Assembly (NCBI RefSeq): GCF_000210295.1
Contig: NC_026741.1
Location: 744,001-808,000 of the forward strand
Length of the DNA stretch: 64,000 nt
From: Trypanosoma brucei gambiense DAL972
Taxonomy: Eukaryota > Euglenozoa > Kinetoplastea > Trypanosomatida > Trypanosomatidae
Direction: 5' to 3'
This document shows, one piece after another, positions 29,256-40,500 of the stretch (the stretch's first letter is position 1; each line of letters begins with the position of its first letter). The notes under the pieces are model-generated. The model ran no database searches. It had not been told where the DNA came from and was given only the letters and a program-made list of their open reading frames with translations. Made by a program: the position numbers and the translations under genes.

Positions 29256-29282
29256 ATGTACGGTTCTGCGGGTGCTGAATGA
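29256..29282 (+). promoter_or_regulatory. Upstream reading frame overlapping the next start codon
   Basis: An ATG at 29256 opens an eight-codon frame that stops with TGA at 29280-29282. That stop overlaps the main ATG at 29279-29281 in the form ATGA. A ribosome starting at the first ATG would stop on top of the main start, which could lower translation or allow reinitiation. Function is inferred from layout only. Confidence 0.45.
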
Positions 29283-31033
29283 ATCGAAAAAAAAGGTCCG
29301 TTGCACAGCGGGCACTGCAACAGTGTCTACGGCGCCTGCCTGTAGGTCACAGTGTCATTTATCTTAATGAGCTGAGTGCTCACAACCAACTCTCCTTTCT
29401 TACTCAATGTTTTGGCCAAGGCTCTGGGAGCGAATGCGGCGGCGACGCGGGGTGTTTGGGAGATATTCACATTGGGTTTGAGGGATCCACTTTTCACCCG
29501 CCGCCGCGGCCAATGCAACAGCAGACATTAGCGGAAGCCGGAAAGGAGAGCCGTCCTCCCCGTCATGTCACCACGCCGCTATCCGGTGGTGTGGTGTCCC
29601 GTTTGCTGCTACCGAAGATGACGTGCGGTCAGTTGTCGGCGTACCGCGCCCCTCATTTGGACCTTCTGCCGCGCCCGCAACTTTTCCTTCTTTTAGTGCC
29701 GCGGCGTCTGTTCACTTCAGTCGGTTCTTGTTTCTCCACCGAGGCGCTGCTGAGGCGTCACTTAGTTGACGTCCGTGGTGTGTTGCACTGGCGAGAACAC
29801 GTGAGAACGTTACCAAATGCGGATACCACGGGGCACAGGCGGGAAACGGAGTCGGGATCAGTAATGCTTCTGCCGACATGGGGATGCAGTGCGGCTCAGG
29901 CGCGGCAAGCTGTTGCAATGGCAGCCATTGGCGATTTTCGTGTGTTTCTGTTGGGTCGTGGTCGACAGCGGTTGCTCTCAAGTCAAGCGTTGAGTGTGCA
30001 GGAGCTGGGTCGCTGGTGTCCAGCCGCCTTTCGCAGCTTTCAGTTGGATATACTTTCAGTTGAGCAGACGCCGGTATCATCACGGTCGTTCACACTTTCT
30101 TTGTTGGATGAGGCGAGGCGTGGGTTTCGTGAGTGGGGCCGGTCTGTAAACAAATTAGTGGACGGTAGTGACTCGTTGAAGGAAGGGAAAAGGGATACGG
30201 GACGGGGAAAATGTGCGATATCGCTTTCCGTTGCCGAAGCTGTGCTGGATGTGCGGTGTGATGCTGCCGTGCCTTGGGCATCGGTTGCTGACAGCTACTT
30301 GAGTGCTAAGCTTTTTGAGGCACTTCACGACCGACGTCATTGGTGTGCCTTGGATGCGATGATACATGCCTCACAGTACGTTGTGTTGCCGTTTCTTGTT
30401 GGTGAACTCTCAGCAAACGGCACCTACGGCGCTAACGAAAAGTGTTGCTCTTCAAAACTTACGCGGCTTCTGCGTTGGTCGGATTTGCAATCGATGTTCC
30501 GCTGGCGTCACTTTGAACCAGTATTTGGCCCACTGTCCCAGTTGGTGCGACCTGAGGATGTTACAGCCATTGGGGGTGGCCGTGATCCCTTTATACTCCC
30601 CCTACACGACACATTTGTTCGGCTCTTCCTTCTTCCCCGCATGCGTATTTATTACGCTGAGCGACATAGTGCTGCTAGGGGTACTTTTGGTCACCTTGCA
30701 TCGCATAACAAGGGTGACAGAGCAAGGGAACCAAAGGTGGGAATGGAGGGAGGAGGAGGTGAGGAGGAAGCCACAGTTGATATACTGGACTGCTTTAACG
30801 AGCTTACGCGTGAGGTGGGTATGAATCGGGCGTGTGACAGCTTATCTCGGGGGTGTGGCAAGGGAGTTGACCGGCTTTCCATGCCAAAGGAGGAACGTCC
30901 CGGAACCTCACGCGTACCCTCCTTTACCGTCATGGATCTGCCCGCACTTGTGAAATATCTGTTTTACTTTCCTGAGTGCTTCGAGGTTTCTCGAAGTGGC
31001 ATGGACGTAACGTTTAGGTTACGAGGAAGCTGA
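29279..31033 (+). CDS. Unrecognised 584-aa protein, possibly mitochondrial
   Basis: The protein starts with a strongly basic segment (MNRKKRSVAQRALQQCLRRL) lacking acidic residues, which suggests a mitochondrial presequence. The middle has helical, Arg/Leu-rich regions, for example LLRRHLVDVRGVLHWREHV near residue 165 and ADSYLSAKLFEALHDRRHWC near 345. The final 30 residues (DLPALVKYLFYFPECFEVSRSG, then a short strand ending FRLRG) have the shape of a small winged-helix or OST-HTH-like element, where a helix ending in the phrase P-x-x-F is followed by two short strands. I do not recognise the family; kinetoplastid mitochondria contain many lineage-specific RNA-processing and ribosomal proteins of this general look. 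The ATG is preceded by an overlapping upstream frame. Confidence 0.7.
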   Translation: MNRKKRSVAQRALQQCLRRLPVGHSVIYLNELSAHNQLSFLTQCFGQGSGSECGGDAGCLGDIHIGFEGSTFHPPPRPMQQQTLAEAGKESRPPRHVTTPLSGGVVSRLLLPKMTCGQLSAYRAPHLDLLPRPQLFLLLVPRRLFTSVGSCFSTEALLRRHLVDVRGVLHWREHVRTLPNADTTGHRRETESGSVMLLPTWGCSAAQARQAVAMAAIGDFRVFLLGRGRQRLLSSQALSVQELGRWCPAAFRSFQLDILSVEQTPVSSRSFTLSLLDEARRGFREWGRSVNKLVDGSDSLKEGKRDTGRGKCAISLSVAEAVLDVRCDAAVPWASVADSYLSAKLFEALHDRRHWCALDAMIHASQYVVLPFLVGELSANGTYGANEKCCSSKLTRLLRWSDLQSMFRWRHFEPVFGPLSQLVRPEDVTAIGGGRDPFILPLHDTFVRLFLLPRMRIYYAERHSAARGTFGHLASHNKGDRAREPKVGMEGGGGEEEATVDILDCFNELTREVGMNRACDSLSRGCGKGVDRLSMPKEERPGTSRVPSFTVMDLPALVKYLFYFPECFEVSRSGMDVTFRLRGS

Positions 31034-32004
31034 GCCGAGGTGTATTCCAACTGTGGGTCAGTGGCGGCCTGATTGAGAGTTGTATAAACATATGAAAAAT
31101 GAGAAGGAAGTGTAGGGAAGGAAGGAACGGATAAAATTATGAAATTGACCGGTATGTCTCCGGTTTGCTCCTGAGGCGGATTATGGGCCCTCTGCTGAGC
31201 GTTAGATGGTGCTGTGATATCACGTTCCAAGCATCAAGGTGGATTGTGTGACTTTCAAACAGGTTAACGAGGTGGCGTGCCATATGCGTATGAAGCAATG
31301 GAACGCGTAATGTGTAGTTCACGGAGTTGCAGCGTTTCAAGCGCAGCAAAAAACTCGGATCTTCCCCCCATTTGATAGCGATTGCGCATGCGTTGCTGTT
31401 GCAGGATGTACCTTTATCTACTGAGTAAGGTTTCCGGGAGCTCAATACAGTTGTGGAACGACGCAGTAGAGGGCATGTGTGAAGATGTGGCGAATGTAAC
31501 CGTCCGAGGACCTTTCGCCACTGTGCGCCACTCGAGCGCATGTGAGCGACAGATTGTTACAACAGCAGTGTTCCACACGGGTTGCACGGAGTCAGCGTGC
31601 GGGAGCCGCATTAAATGTGCGTACGTTTGTAGAGCCTGAGGTTTTTTGTCCTGTTCGTTTTGGTTGTGTCAAACATTTTCTGTTGTAATTTCCCATTAAA
31701 CAATACTCTGTAGAGTTGTATACTTCGCCTGGTGTACTGACCGTTCTGTTTTTCACCCCTTTCAATCTGCATTCGCGTTTCCCTTTCACTTCTCCCTTTT
31801 ATTCCTTCTTTGTGGTACTGTTTGCCGTGCTGCATCGGTGACTGGTGGTATTGGGATCCAATCATCCACCTTTCCGGTGGCTTCAGTGTGCGCCGAGTTG
31901 TCAATCGTAAAGCGAGTCAGGCGAGACCTCTGAAGTGTCGCTAAGGTACTTCACACTAAAAGATTTGTGTAAACTGGTGAAGAGCAGACAAGGACAGCGT
32001 CTCG
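31034..32004 (+). other. Intergenic spacer upstream of sterol desaturase gene
   Basis: No gene was identified in this 971-bp spacer. A strong C/T tract lies at about 31774-31812 and CTTCAG at 31881-31886 is the likely spliced-leader acceptor, giving a leader of about 118 bases. A GC-balanced part around 31200-31620 has short frames on both strands without support. Confidence 0.5.
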
Positions 32005-32817
32005 ATGGAAGTGGCATTCGACGTTTACGCCTCCCTTCTACCGGTTGACCGCAACTCGCTTCGTGATCAAATGTTTGTCTACTGGCTTCTCCTCACAACC
32101 GGCGGTATAGTGATGTACCTTCTTTGTGCGTCGTTCAGTACATACTTGTTTTTCTTTGAGTTTGCCGAGACTTACTTTCCCCGCACAATAGCAAAGGGAG
32201 GACTCCACGACCAAATAATTCACGAGATATTTATTGCCGTTACGTCTGTACCCTTTATGGCAATTTTAATGACACCTGCTGCAGTTCTTTCGCACCGCGG
32301 CTACAGTAAGTTGTACTATAACGTGGATGATTATGGCTGGCCTTATCTCTTCTTCTCTGCGGCCCTCTTTTTTGTCTTCACCGATTTCATGGTGTACTGG
32401 TTCCACCGCGGTCTCCACCATCCCACACTGTACCGTCACCTGCACAAGCTTCATCACACCTACAAGTACACCACACCCTTCTCTTCTCATGCATTCAATC
32501 CATGTGATGGGTTTGGTCAGGGTGTCCCATACTACGCATTTATATTTATATTTCCCGTTCACCACTACCTCTTCGTGTTGCTCTTCATGGCGGTGAACCT
32601 GTGGACGGTGTCAATTCACGACCAGGTGGACTTTGGGGGTCATATCATCAACACGACAGGGCATCACACGATTCACCACGAGAAATTCAGCTACGACTAC
32701 GGGCAGTACTTCACGTTTTGGGATCGGATCGGTGGTACGTACAAGGCAGCGAAGCAGACACACTCGCTGTCACTGTTTGGAAGGGGCGGTCGAGTTTCAG
32801 CTCAAAAACAGGAATAA
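32005..32817 (+). CDS. ERG3: Sterol C5-desaturase-like membrane di-iron oxidase
   Basis: The 270-residue integral membrane protein belongs to the fatty acid hydroxylase/sterol desaturase superfamily. All three histidine boxes that bind the di-iron centre are visible: HRGLHH at residues 134-139, HLHKLHH at about 145-151, and HHTIHH at 220-225. The sequence after the third box (FSYDYGQYFTFWDRIGGTYK) is characteristic of lathosterol oxidase/ERG3, which introduces the C5-C6 double bond in ergosterol synthesis at the endoplasmic reticulum. Hydrophobic segments near residues 25-52, 75-93, 112-132 and 180-205 give about four membrane passes. The length matches ERG3-type enzymes. The start is the first ATG in frame. 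C4-methyl sterol oxidase and sphingolipid hydroxylases share the boxes; the WDRIGGTY ending favours ERG3. Confidence 0.8.
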   Translation: MEVAFDVYASLLPVDRNSLRDQMFVYWLLLTTGGIVMYLLCASFSTYLFFFEFAETYFPRTIAKGGLHDQIIHEIFIAVTSVPFMAILMTPAAVLSHRGYSKLYYNVDDYGWPYLFFSAALFFVFTDFMVYWFHRGLHHPTLYRHLHKLHHTYKYTTPFSSHAFNPCDGFGQGVPYYAFIFIFPVHHYLFVLLFMAVNLWTVSIHDQVDFGGHIINTTGHHTIHHEKFSYDYGQYFTFWDRIGGTYKAAKQTHSLSLFGRGGRVSAQKQE

Positions 32818-32846
32818 AAGGGGGTCATGCGACGGGATTTGGATAG

Positions 32847-32885
32847 TATATATATATATATGTATGTGTGTGTGTTTTTTTTTTT
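32847..32885. repeat. (TA)n-(TG)n-T(n) low-complexity run
   Basis: TA units pass into TG units and then an 11-base T-run, beginning 30 bases after the desaturase stop codon, so probably in its 3' UTR. Confidence 0.85.
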
Positions 32886-33649
32886 GTAATTAACGTACTC
32901 CAGAATGTTCATATGTCCATCCTTCAGTGAGAAGAAGGGGTCGTTGTAATACATTGACTGCCAGCACGTTTACACGAGATCGTGGGCAGTGGTGCATGTG
33001 ATAGAGGGAAGGAAAGACTAACGGGAGAGCTCTAAATCGTCATAATGTGCCACCAAGTGGCTGTTGTGTACTTCTCTCTTCGATCTGCTTATTCCCTTTC
33101 CACTTTTCTTAGGTTTTCATTATCGTCTGATTTCTCTTTATTTGCATTTGTGCTAAAATTTGGTCTTGTTGTGCCTCTACACCTCTAACCTTTACTTATC
33201 TTTGGTGGGGTTCCACATAACATGTGGGTGCAGGTTTTCGATGCCAAATTCCTTCCCTTTTTGTTTGCGCTTTCACCGAACATCGGTGTGGTTCATTTAC
33301 TTTTCTTTCACCTGGGTCACATTAGGTGGTACGTTGGGATGTGCGCGGCAGGTTTTACTTCTTCACCTCTTTTCCTTTTGATGTGTTGCCTCGTGGCTGT
33401 GCCTTGACCCTGCAGGTAAGGCACTTGCACGGTTGAGTGAATTGGAGGTTATGGTTAGATGTGTGCATATAGAACTTTGAAGTGTGTGAGGGAACAAGTG
33501 GCGTAGCAAACGCACTTTTCTGGTTGCTTGGAAGCGGTAGGGAAGAGGGGAAAAGTCAAAAGTGTTGAACTGTATCTTTACGACTCTCTCGTTCATTTGT
33601 CTATTATTTCTCCTGGGGCTGCTTTGATGCGGACAGCAGCATTTGAATG

Positions 33650-33681
33650 CATATATATACATATATATATATATATATATG
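33650..33681. repeat. (AT)n microsatellite
   Basis: This AT run of about 15 units carries a single C interruption near 33660. Confidence 0.9.
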
Positions 33682-34187
33682 CAATGAAGGAATAATGGTG
33701 GAGGGATGTTTGTTGCATTCTGTAGCCTCCTTTTCGTCACTTTTTTGTCATTGTGCTGCCACTGCTTCAAAAGGTGTTCACCAAACGAATGATGCTTATT
33801 TTTCTCCCTTATATTTCGATATTCCGTTTTACTTTTTTTTTATATTTTGGGCGCTGCGGGTGCTTCTGGCTGGAGGATATGGGTGGAGAACCCCCTTTTT
33901 TTTCCAGCAGGATGAGTTATATTCCACCCACGCGCTTCGGCGTTCGGTGTGTACACCTTTCTCGGTTCGTAAATACATTGATACTCTAATTTTTCTACGC
34001 CGTCTCGTTTATTCATTCGGTGACTGATCTGTGCTGTCTTGGCTTACTTTCCTCATGAATTTCATTCACCATCTCCTTTCTTTTCTTCTTGACTCCTTCC
34101 CGTGCTGCATCGTTTTACGGGGCCTTGCGACACAACACGGCTGGGGGCTTTCAATCGTGCTGCAGCCTTAGGTGTCCCCCTTGAGGT

Positions 34188-34228
34188 TCTTTTTTTTCTT
34201 TTTCCTCTTTGGCCCCTCTGGCTCGAAG
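34188..34228 (+). promoter_or_regulatory. Predicted spliced-leader acceptor for the dynein heavy chain
   Basis: A pyrimidine tract of about 34 bases is followed by AG at 34227-34228. The downstream 336-base leader is purine-rich and contains no ATG at all before 34565, a strong sign that this is the real leader and start. Confidence 0.65.
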
Positions 34229-34564
34229 GGAAAAGATTGAAAAACAAAACAAAAGGAATAAAAGGAAATAAAAGGAGTGAGATTTGTTACGAACAAAAAA
34301 GGAAAGACAAGAAGGTGGAGCGTGAAGGTGGCCGCTTCAGTGCTGGCAGCGCATAGAAGGAACAGAAGGGAGACGTATTTATATTTATTTGAGACGCTTA
34401 GCGCCACTAAAGTTGTTGGAACAAGGGATTTAAACGGAAGGGGGGGGGAAAGAGGAAACATCAAAGCAAAGAAAAGGCGGATCCCTTTCAAGCGACTGGG
34501 GAGAGGGGGAGTTTCGACGTACGTTCGAACAGCTACAGTGTAAAAAGGGGGGAAAGTAGAGTAA

Positions 34565-37500
34565 ATGACGTCCCGCGTTAAGTTTGAAGTTGCAGAAGAG
34601 GGTGTCATCCCTGAGTGCCATCCGGAATGCACTGTGTGGATGCTGCAACGCATTCAGGCGGAGCTACAATGCAAGGATGAGGAGTTCACAAATAAGCACA
34701 TTCGTCTTATTAATGACTTTCTCGTGGGTGATGAGGATCTACACGCGCTCTTTTGCTACTACAGTAGTGTGTTGGTGGATGTGGTTTCTGAAGACGGGGA
34801 GCCGTCCTCTGAATCCCGTAGCCAGCAGGAAATGATCGCGGAGTTGCGCATTGTTGATGGCCTTCCGGCTGTATCACGGAGGGACACAATGAAGGGAATG
34901 TGCCTTGATGTCGTGTGGTTTGCCCGCCTCGACCCAGAGAAGTTGATCGTCCCTGAGAGCGTGGACACCTGTATTGCGTGGGGTGTATGTCGTGGTGGTA
35001 ATCTTCTTGAAGGTTTCCTTCGCCAGCTTCAGTACTCTATCGCACCAACGCTTCTACAGAATCGCTGGCCAGACAGTCTTGAGAAGGACGTTCGTTCAGC
35101 CCTCCATCGTTTTATGGCAGCTGTAACAGAAAATGTGAATCGTCTCAAGGGTCAGACAGTGTTGTATGTCCCCAGTGATCTCTTTAGCAAGGTGGACCTC
35201 GCCGAAGCGCACCAAAATCGTGAACTTGTTCAGGGTTTTGAGGCGGTAGTGATCCACTGGACGCGGCAAATTAAAGAGGTTGTGGGAGATAAAGACGCCG
35301 GTCTCACGGGAGATGGTGCAGGACCGTTGCAAGAAATCGCGTACTGGCGGTCGCGTGCGCGTGACTTGGGTAATATCCGCACGCAGCTGAACCGCTCGGA
35401 CGTGGGAGGAATTGTGCAGGTTTTGAAAAATGCGAAATCATTTTACTATCTTGAGCCATTTTTGAACTTGCGTGCCGACGTGGAGAAAGGTACCGATGAG
35501 GCCTTTGATAGTCTGCGGTTCCTTAACACGCTGCTGGAGCCGTGTACCCGACTATCACGTGCTGGCCCAAAGGAGATACCGTCCCTTATTCCCGATGTTC
35601 TCATTCACGCGCAGCTGATTCTTCTGTACTCAAAGAGTTACAAGAAAGATCGCTTTTTCCGCCTGTTACGGTTAATCTCTAATGAAATCATTTTCCGCTG
35701 CAGCCAGGAGATTGATGTGCCTGCCATCCTCAACGGTGATGTAGAGCGGAGTATGGTAGCACTGAGACACAGCGTTGCGGCTGGTAATGCATGGATCCAG
35801 GAGTGCCACAAGATGCTCGCGGCCACACGCAAAAGGTTTAAGATGGAACGTGGTGAGAAACTTGATGTAGACGACTCTTTTCTTAATGAAATTGACGGGT
35901 TTGTGCGCCACCGCTGCCAAAACTTGTGCGAAATTTGTAAGGCTCAGCTGCAGTTCGGTTTTAAGAGTGTATTCCAAGATAGCCAAATATCTACCGATCG
36001 CACAGGGGGATCGCGGCACACGCGTGGAGTTCGAAACGCGGCAGCAGTTGAGAAGCGGCAGATTGCCGGTGGCGTGGCCGCCTATGGTGCGCCGCTTGAG
36101 GTGAAGGATCTGGTTAAAACGAAAGGAAAGGAAAAGGATGTCTTTAGGGGCCAGCTGCCAATTTTCAGTGGGAATAAGGGTCCAGAGATTGAGACGCAGC
36201 TGTTAGACATCCAACGTGCATTTAAAGCCAAGATAGACACACTGCGGCGGTTAGACTACGATATTCTTGATGTGAAGTCTACTCGTTGGGTTGATGACTT
36301 CCGGGCATTGAAGTCAGACATTGATAATCTATCTATGATGCTTCAGCAGATCATCACGGCGGCTTTTGATAGCTTTACCACAACAGAGATGGGCGCTGAA
36401 TACATTGAGGCCTTTTTTCTCGTGGCGGAAACAGAGGAGCTTCAACTCCAGTTGGATCGAAGTAAAGACCGAGTGTTTCGTATGGTGCATGATAAGGCTA
36501 TGGTCGTACAGGGCAAGCTACAACGATGTTTCAACAAGCCTCCACCAATTTTCTACCTCCATCCGCCCCTAGCTGGTCACGGTATGTGGGCAGAGAACAA
36601 TGCCCACCTTCTTCAGATGACTACGGAGACACTAAATCACTGCTACTACTTGCGTGAATCCCCCGAATCCACGGAGACAATACAACTTGTCGATCGACTG
36701 GATCGGTCTCTCCGCGACACGATGCGGCAGAAGTTTTGCGAATGGAGGGCAAACCTGCCGCAGAACCCTGGCGAGTATCTTGAGCGATTTCTCATTTCTA
36801 AGCGCCCCAACCCGCGGAAACACTCCCTCGCCCTGTATGATGTAAATTTCGCTTCGGAGCTTTTGTTACTCTTCGCTGAGGCGCGGTACTGGCACAGTCT
36901 TGGCGAGCTGTTGCCTGTCCACATTATGGACATTGTGTCTAAGGAAGAACGCCTGCGAATATACCGCGAGAGTGTTGCACAGGCAGTTCGGGCCCGAAAC
37001 AGCATTGCCTTGTCGCTGACCCGTGAGGAATGTCGACTTTTCTCAGTGCGGATGAATTTTTTGGAGAGCAAATATATGCCTGGAATGACGAGACTGCTGT
37101 GGAACTCACAGGGTATTGTTGAGTACTTTGTTCGAGAGTGCCGCCAACACGTGGAGCGAGTTCAGCACATCGTAAATGAGTTTAAGCACGGATCAGAGTA
37201 CGTTGACCATCACTGCAAGGCTATTGCCGACACGATTGTGGTCATCTTTGAGAAAAAGAAGGTATATTCCATCGAATCCTTCGTAGAGAAGCAAGAGGCT
37301 CACCGTGCCGCCACGTTGGAGAAACTTCAGGCAATTCATCGGCGCCTCGTGGACAAGCTATTCGAGTTGTTGAGCTACTTTCGTGACGACTATGCCGAGG
37401 ATGATGTCGTTCGCACGGAGTGGCACCGCCTCATATCGAAGGTGGAGCTAAAGGTGGAGGAAGCGTTGCGTACGATGGTGAAGCGTACACTTCAAGTGGT

Positions 37501-40500
37501 AGAGCGTATGTTACCTATCGAACCATCGGAAGACCGTTTGGAAGAAAAGGTTTTCAAACTGGACGTGGTTGTCACAGTTGCGGATGACACCAGGCCCCAC
37601 ATTGAGCCTGTGCCGTCCGTACGGAAGTTGAGCCACGACGTGAATGGTGTGTGCAAGGCCATTATCGGTATTGTGAAGAGCATTCCTCGCCTGGAGGAGT
37701 CACTGCAAGCTCGAGTTGCGCAAGACCAAACGGACGATGCTGATGCAGGCAAACGACAACCATTTCAGTACAGCAGCTCCAACACGGATTCTCTTGCCCT
37801 CCGTGGATCGTACTTTGAGTACATGACTAGCGAGCAGGATGCGATATACAGTCTCCGCCATGTGCGTGAGTCCTTTGATGCTATAGAAGAGAAAGTGCGG
37901 GATAAGTTGACTCAGACTTGGCAGTTACACCAGTCGGACACCACGGACAGTTTGTGGACAACACAGAAGCAGGTCCGCCGTATCAAGCAAGGTTGGAAGC
38001 TCGAAGATTATCGTATTCACATGGACCATGTGTCCCAGCGTCGTGAAGGAATCAACAAGCAGGAGACGTTCTCTGATGTCCTTTTCCTCCAACTAGATTT
38101 CACCAAGATGAAGGAGAGCTTCCGCAAACAGTGCCAACTTGTTATTACTCACTATCATAGCCTGTTGTATGCGGATGCCAAGTCCGAGGTCGATGCTATC
38201 TACAAGAACTTTGTTTTAACCATTCAGGCACTGACAAAGGAACCACAATCCTTGGATGAACTTGGTGACCAAATTAAGAGATGCGCCGCCGCCACAGAGG
38301 CACTGCCAGAAATTTCGGCCAAGTTTGGACCAATTGCCGATACCTTCGCCCTCATTACCCACGATATGTACAACTTCGGCAGCGTTAGACCCGAGGATGT
38401 TCGTCGCTGCGAGGGGCTTCAGGAAAAATTTGAGGTGTACTCGGAACAGCTTGTGAAGGCCCAGCAGCAGCTGGCAAAGTACAAAGAACAGTTTCGGCAC
38501 GATGTGGAGACGGATATACGAGCTCTGTCGTCAAATTCCTACGCACTTCGTCAGAAGGTCGCTGAGGAGGGACCGCGGTCACACACACTTTCTACTGAAG
38601 ATGCGTTCGCCAAACTCAGCTCGCTTGGGTTGCGTGCGAAAGAATTACGTACCATGGAGAGTAGGCTTCAACAAGGTATTGAGATCTTCAACCTAGAGAA
38701 ACCTCAGTTGGATGACTTGGTGGCTGCGGAGAAGGAGTTGGAGATACTTCGCAAAATATGGAACCTGTGTGACGAGTGGCGGCGAGAAAATTCATTGTGG
38801 CGTACTATGTATTTTATTAAGCTTAACAGTGAAAGTATGTTGGATGTCTGCGAACGTATTCGTAAGGACACACTGAGGCTCCGGAATGAACTCCAGATGA
38901 CAGATGTGTGGGTGAATCTTAAAGAAGAGGTGGAGCTCATGAAACGGTTGCTTCCCATTGTGGATGATCTTAGGACCCCTGCCATACGACCGCGTCACTG
39001 GGAGTTCCTCAAAGTACAGCTTGACGCCACGTTTAACATTGACGATGAGAGCTTCTGCTTGAATGACCTTATGGAGGCTCGTGTGGAGACGCAAGCAGAG
39101 TTCGTTGTTAACCTCGCTACGTCCGCACGAGAGGAGATGAAAATTGAAACTGATCTTGAAAGGATCCGTACGTTCTGGGAAGATTCTGAGTTGATGATAG
39201 AACCATACCAAGGTTACCACAAAATATCCGGTGTAGACGACATTAACAATGCCTTAGCTGAACATCTTGCACAGTTGAGTTCTATGAAAATGTCACGGTT
39301 TGTAGACAGCTTTCGTCCAAAGGTGATTCAATGGGAGCAGACACTGTCAATTGCAACAGATACAATAGAGGCTCTCCTCACGGTGCAGACGAAGTGGATG
39401 TATCTGGAGAACATCTTTATTGGCAGCGACGATATTAAGCGGAAGCTAGCGGCTGAGTCAAAGAAGTTTGATGGCGTGCATTCTCAGTGGCTGGCGATTA
39501 TTACGCGATTTATTAACGATCCGAACGTGGTTCGCGGCACACGGCGTGATGGATTGATTGATCAGTTGCAGAACATGAATAACAGTCTTGAATTTATCCA
39601 AAAGAGCTTGGAAGGCTTTCTTGAGGATCGCCGTCGTGTGTTCCCCCGCTTTTACTTTCTTTCCAACGACGACCTCCTTGAAATCCTTGGCCATACTAAA
39701 GATCCATCCAAGGTCCAACCACACTTACGTAAGTGCTTCGAAGGTCTTTACCAACTGTCACTTAAGACTGTCCGCCAGCGCACTGTTGCGGACGCAATGC
39801 TGTCGTCCGATGGCGAAACTGTCGCTTTTACTCCCGCTGTACAGGTGGGAGGGTTGCCGGTTGAGTCCTGGCTCCGTCGTGTGGAGGTGAAGATGCGTGA
39901 GATGATGCAAAAGCGAATCAACGCCACGGTTGATGACTTACAGAAGAGCGTTTTTGAGACTAAGAAATCGATTTCGCGTGACAGTCTGAAAGCCTGGGCT
40001 GAGCGCAACGAAGGCCAAAGCATTATCACAGCTTCTTGCATCAACTGGACTTTGATGACAGAAAGTGCCATCACGGAGTATGGCGAGCTTCACTCGGGTG
40101 GCTTAGGTTTACAACGTCGTAAGGCCTCCCCGCTGTACAAAGTGTATAAGCGATGGAAGGGGATGATTAAGAAATACTGCCAGCTCGTCCGTCAGCCACA
40201 GAACCGCGTTCAGCGCAGCAAATTGGTGGCGCTCATTACAATTGAGGTGCATTCTCGGGACATTTTGCGTCAGGTTCTTGCTGCGCGCGTCCACCAAGAT
40301 GATGACTTTGAGTGGTCGAGGCAACTTCGTTTCTATAGGGAGGAGGATGAGTCAACTGATCGTCCACAAGAAGGTCACAAAATTTGTCTTGTTAGGCAAA
40401 CTTCTGCAACGGTCCGCTATGACTATGAATACCTGGGAAACAGTGGGCGTCTCGTCGTCACTGGCCTCACAGACCGGGCATACATGACACTGACAACCGC

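Larger units (their letters stand above)
27837..29278 (+). other. Intergenic spacer, 1.4 kb, extremely T-rich
   Basis: The spacer opens with about 200 bases that are almost all T and C (27880-28135), then a TATG/(TA)n block (28240-28294), an A/G-rich section, T-runs near 28575 and 28785, and a C/T tract at 29085-29123 before AG at 29162-29163. Short ATG frames exist (for example at 28147) but encode repeat-derived Tyr/Ile runs. No gene is supported. Confidence 0.5.
32818..34564 (+). other. Intergenic spacer, 1.75 kb, upstream of the dynein gene
   Basis: The spacer starts with a (TA)n-(TG)n-T run at 32847-32885, continues with long T-rich tracts (about 33070-33420), another (TA)n run at 33650-33681, and T-rich stretches to 34221. 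From 34229 the composition switches sharply to purine-rich DNA up to the dynein ATG. No gene is supported. Confidence 0.5.
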
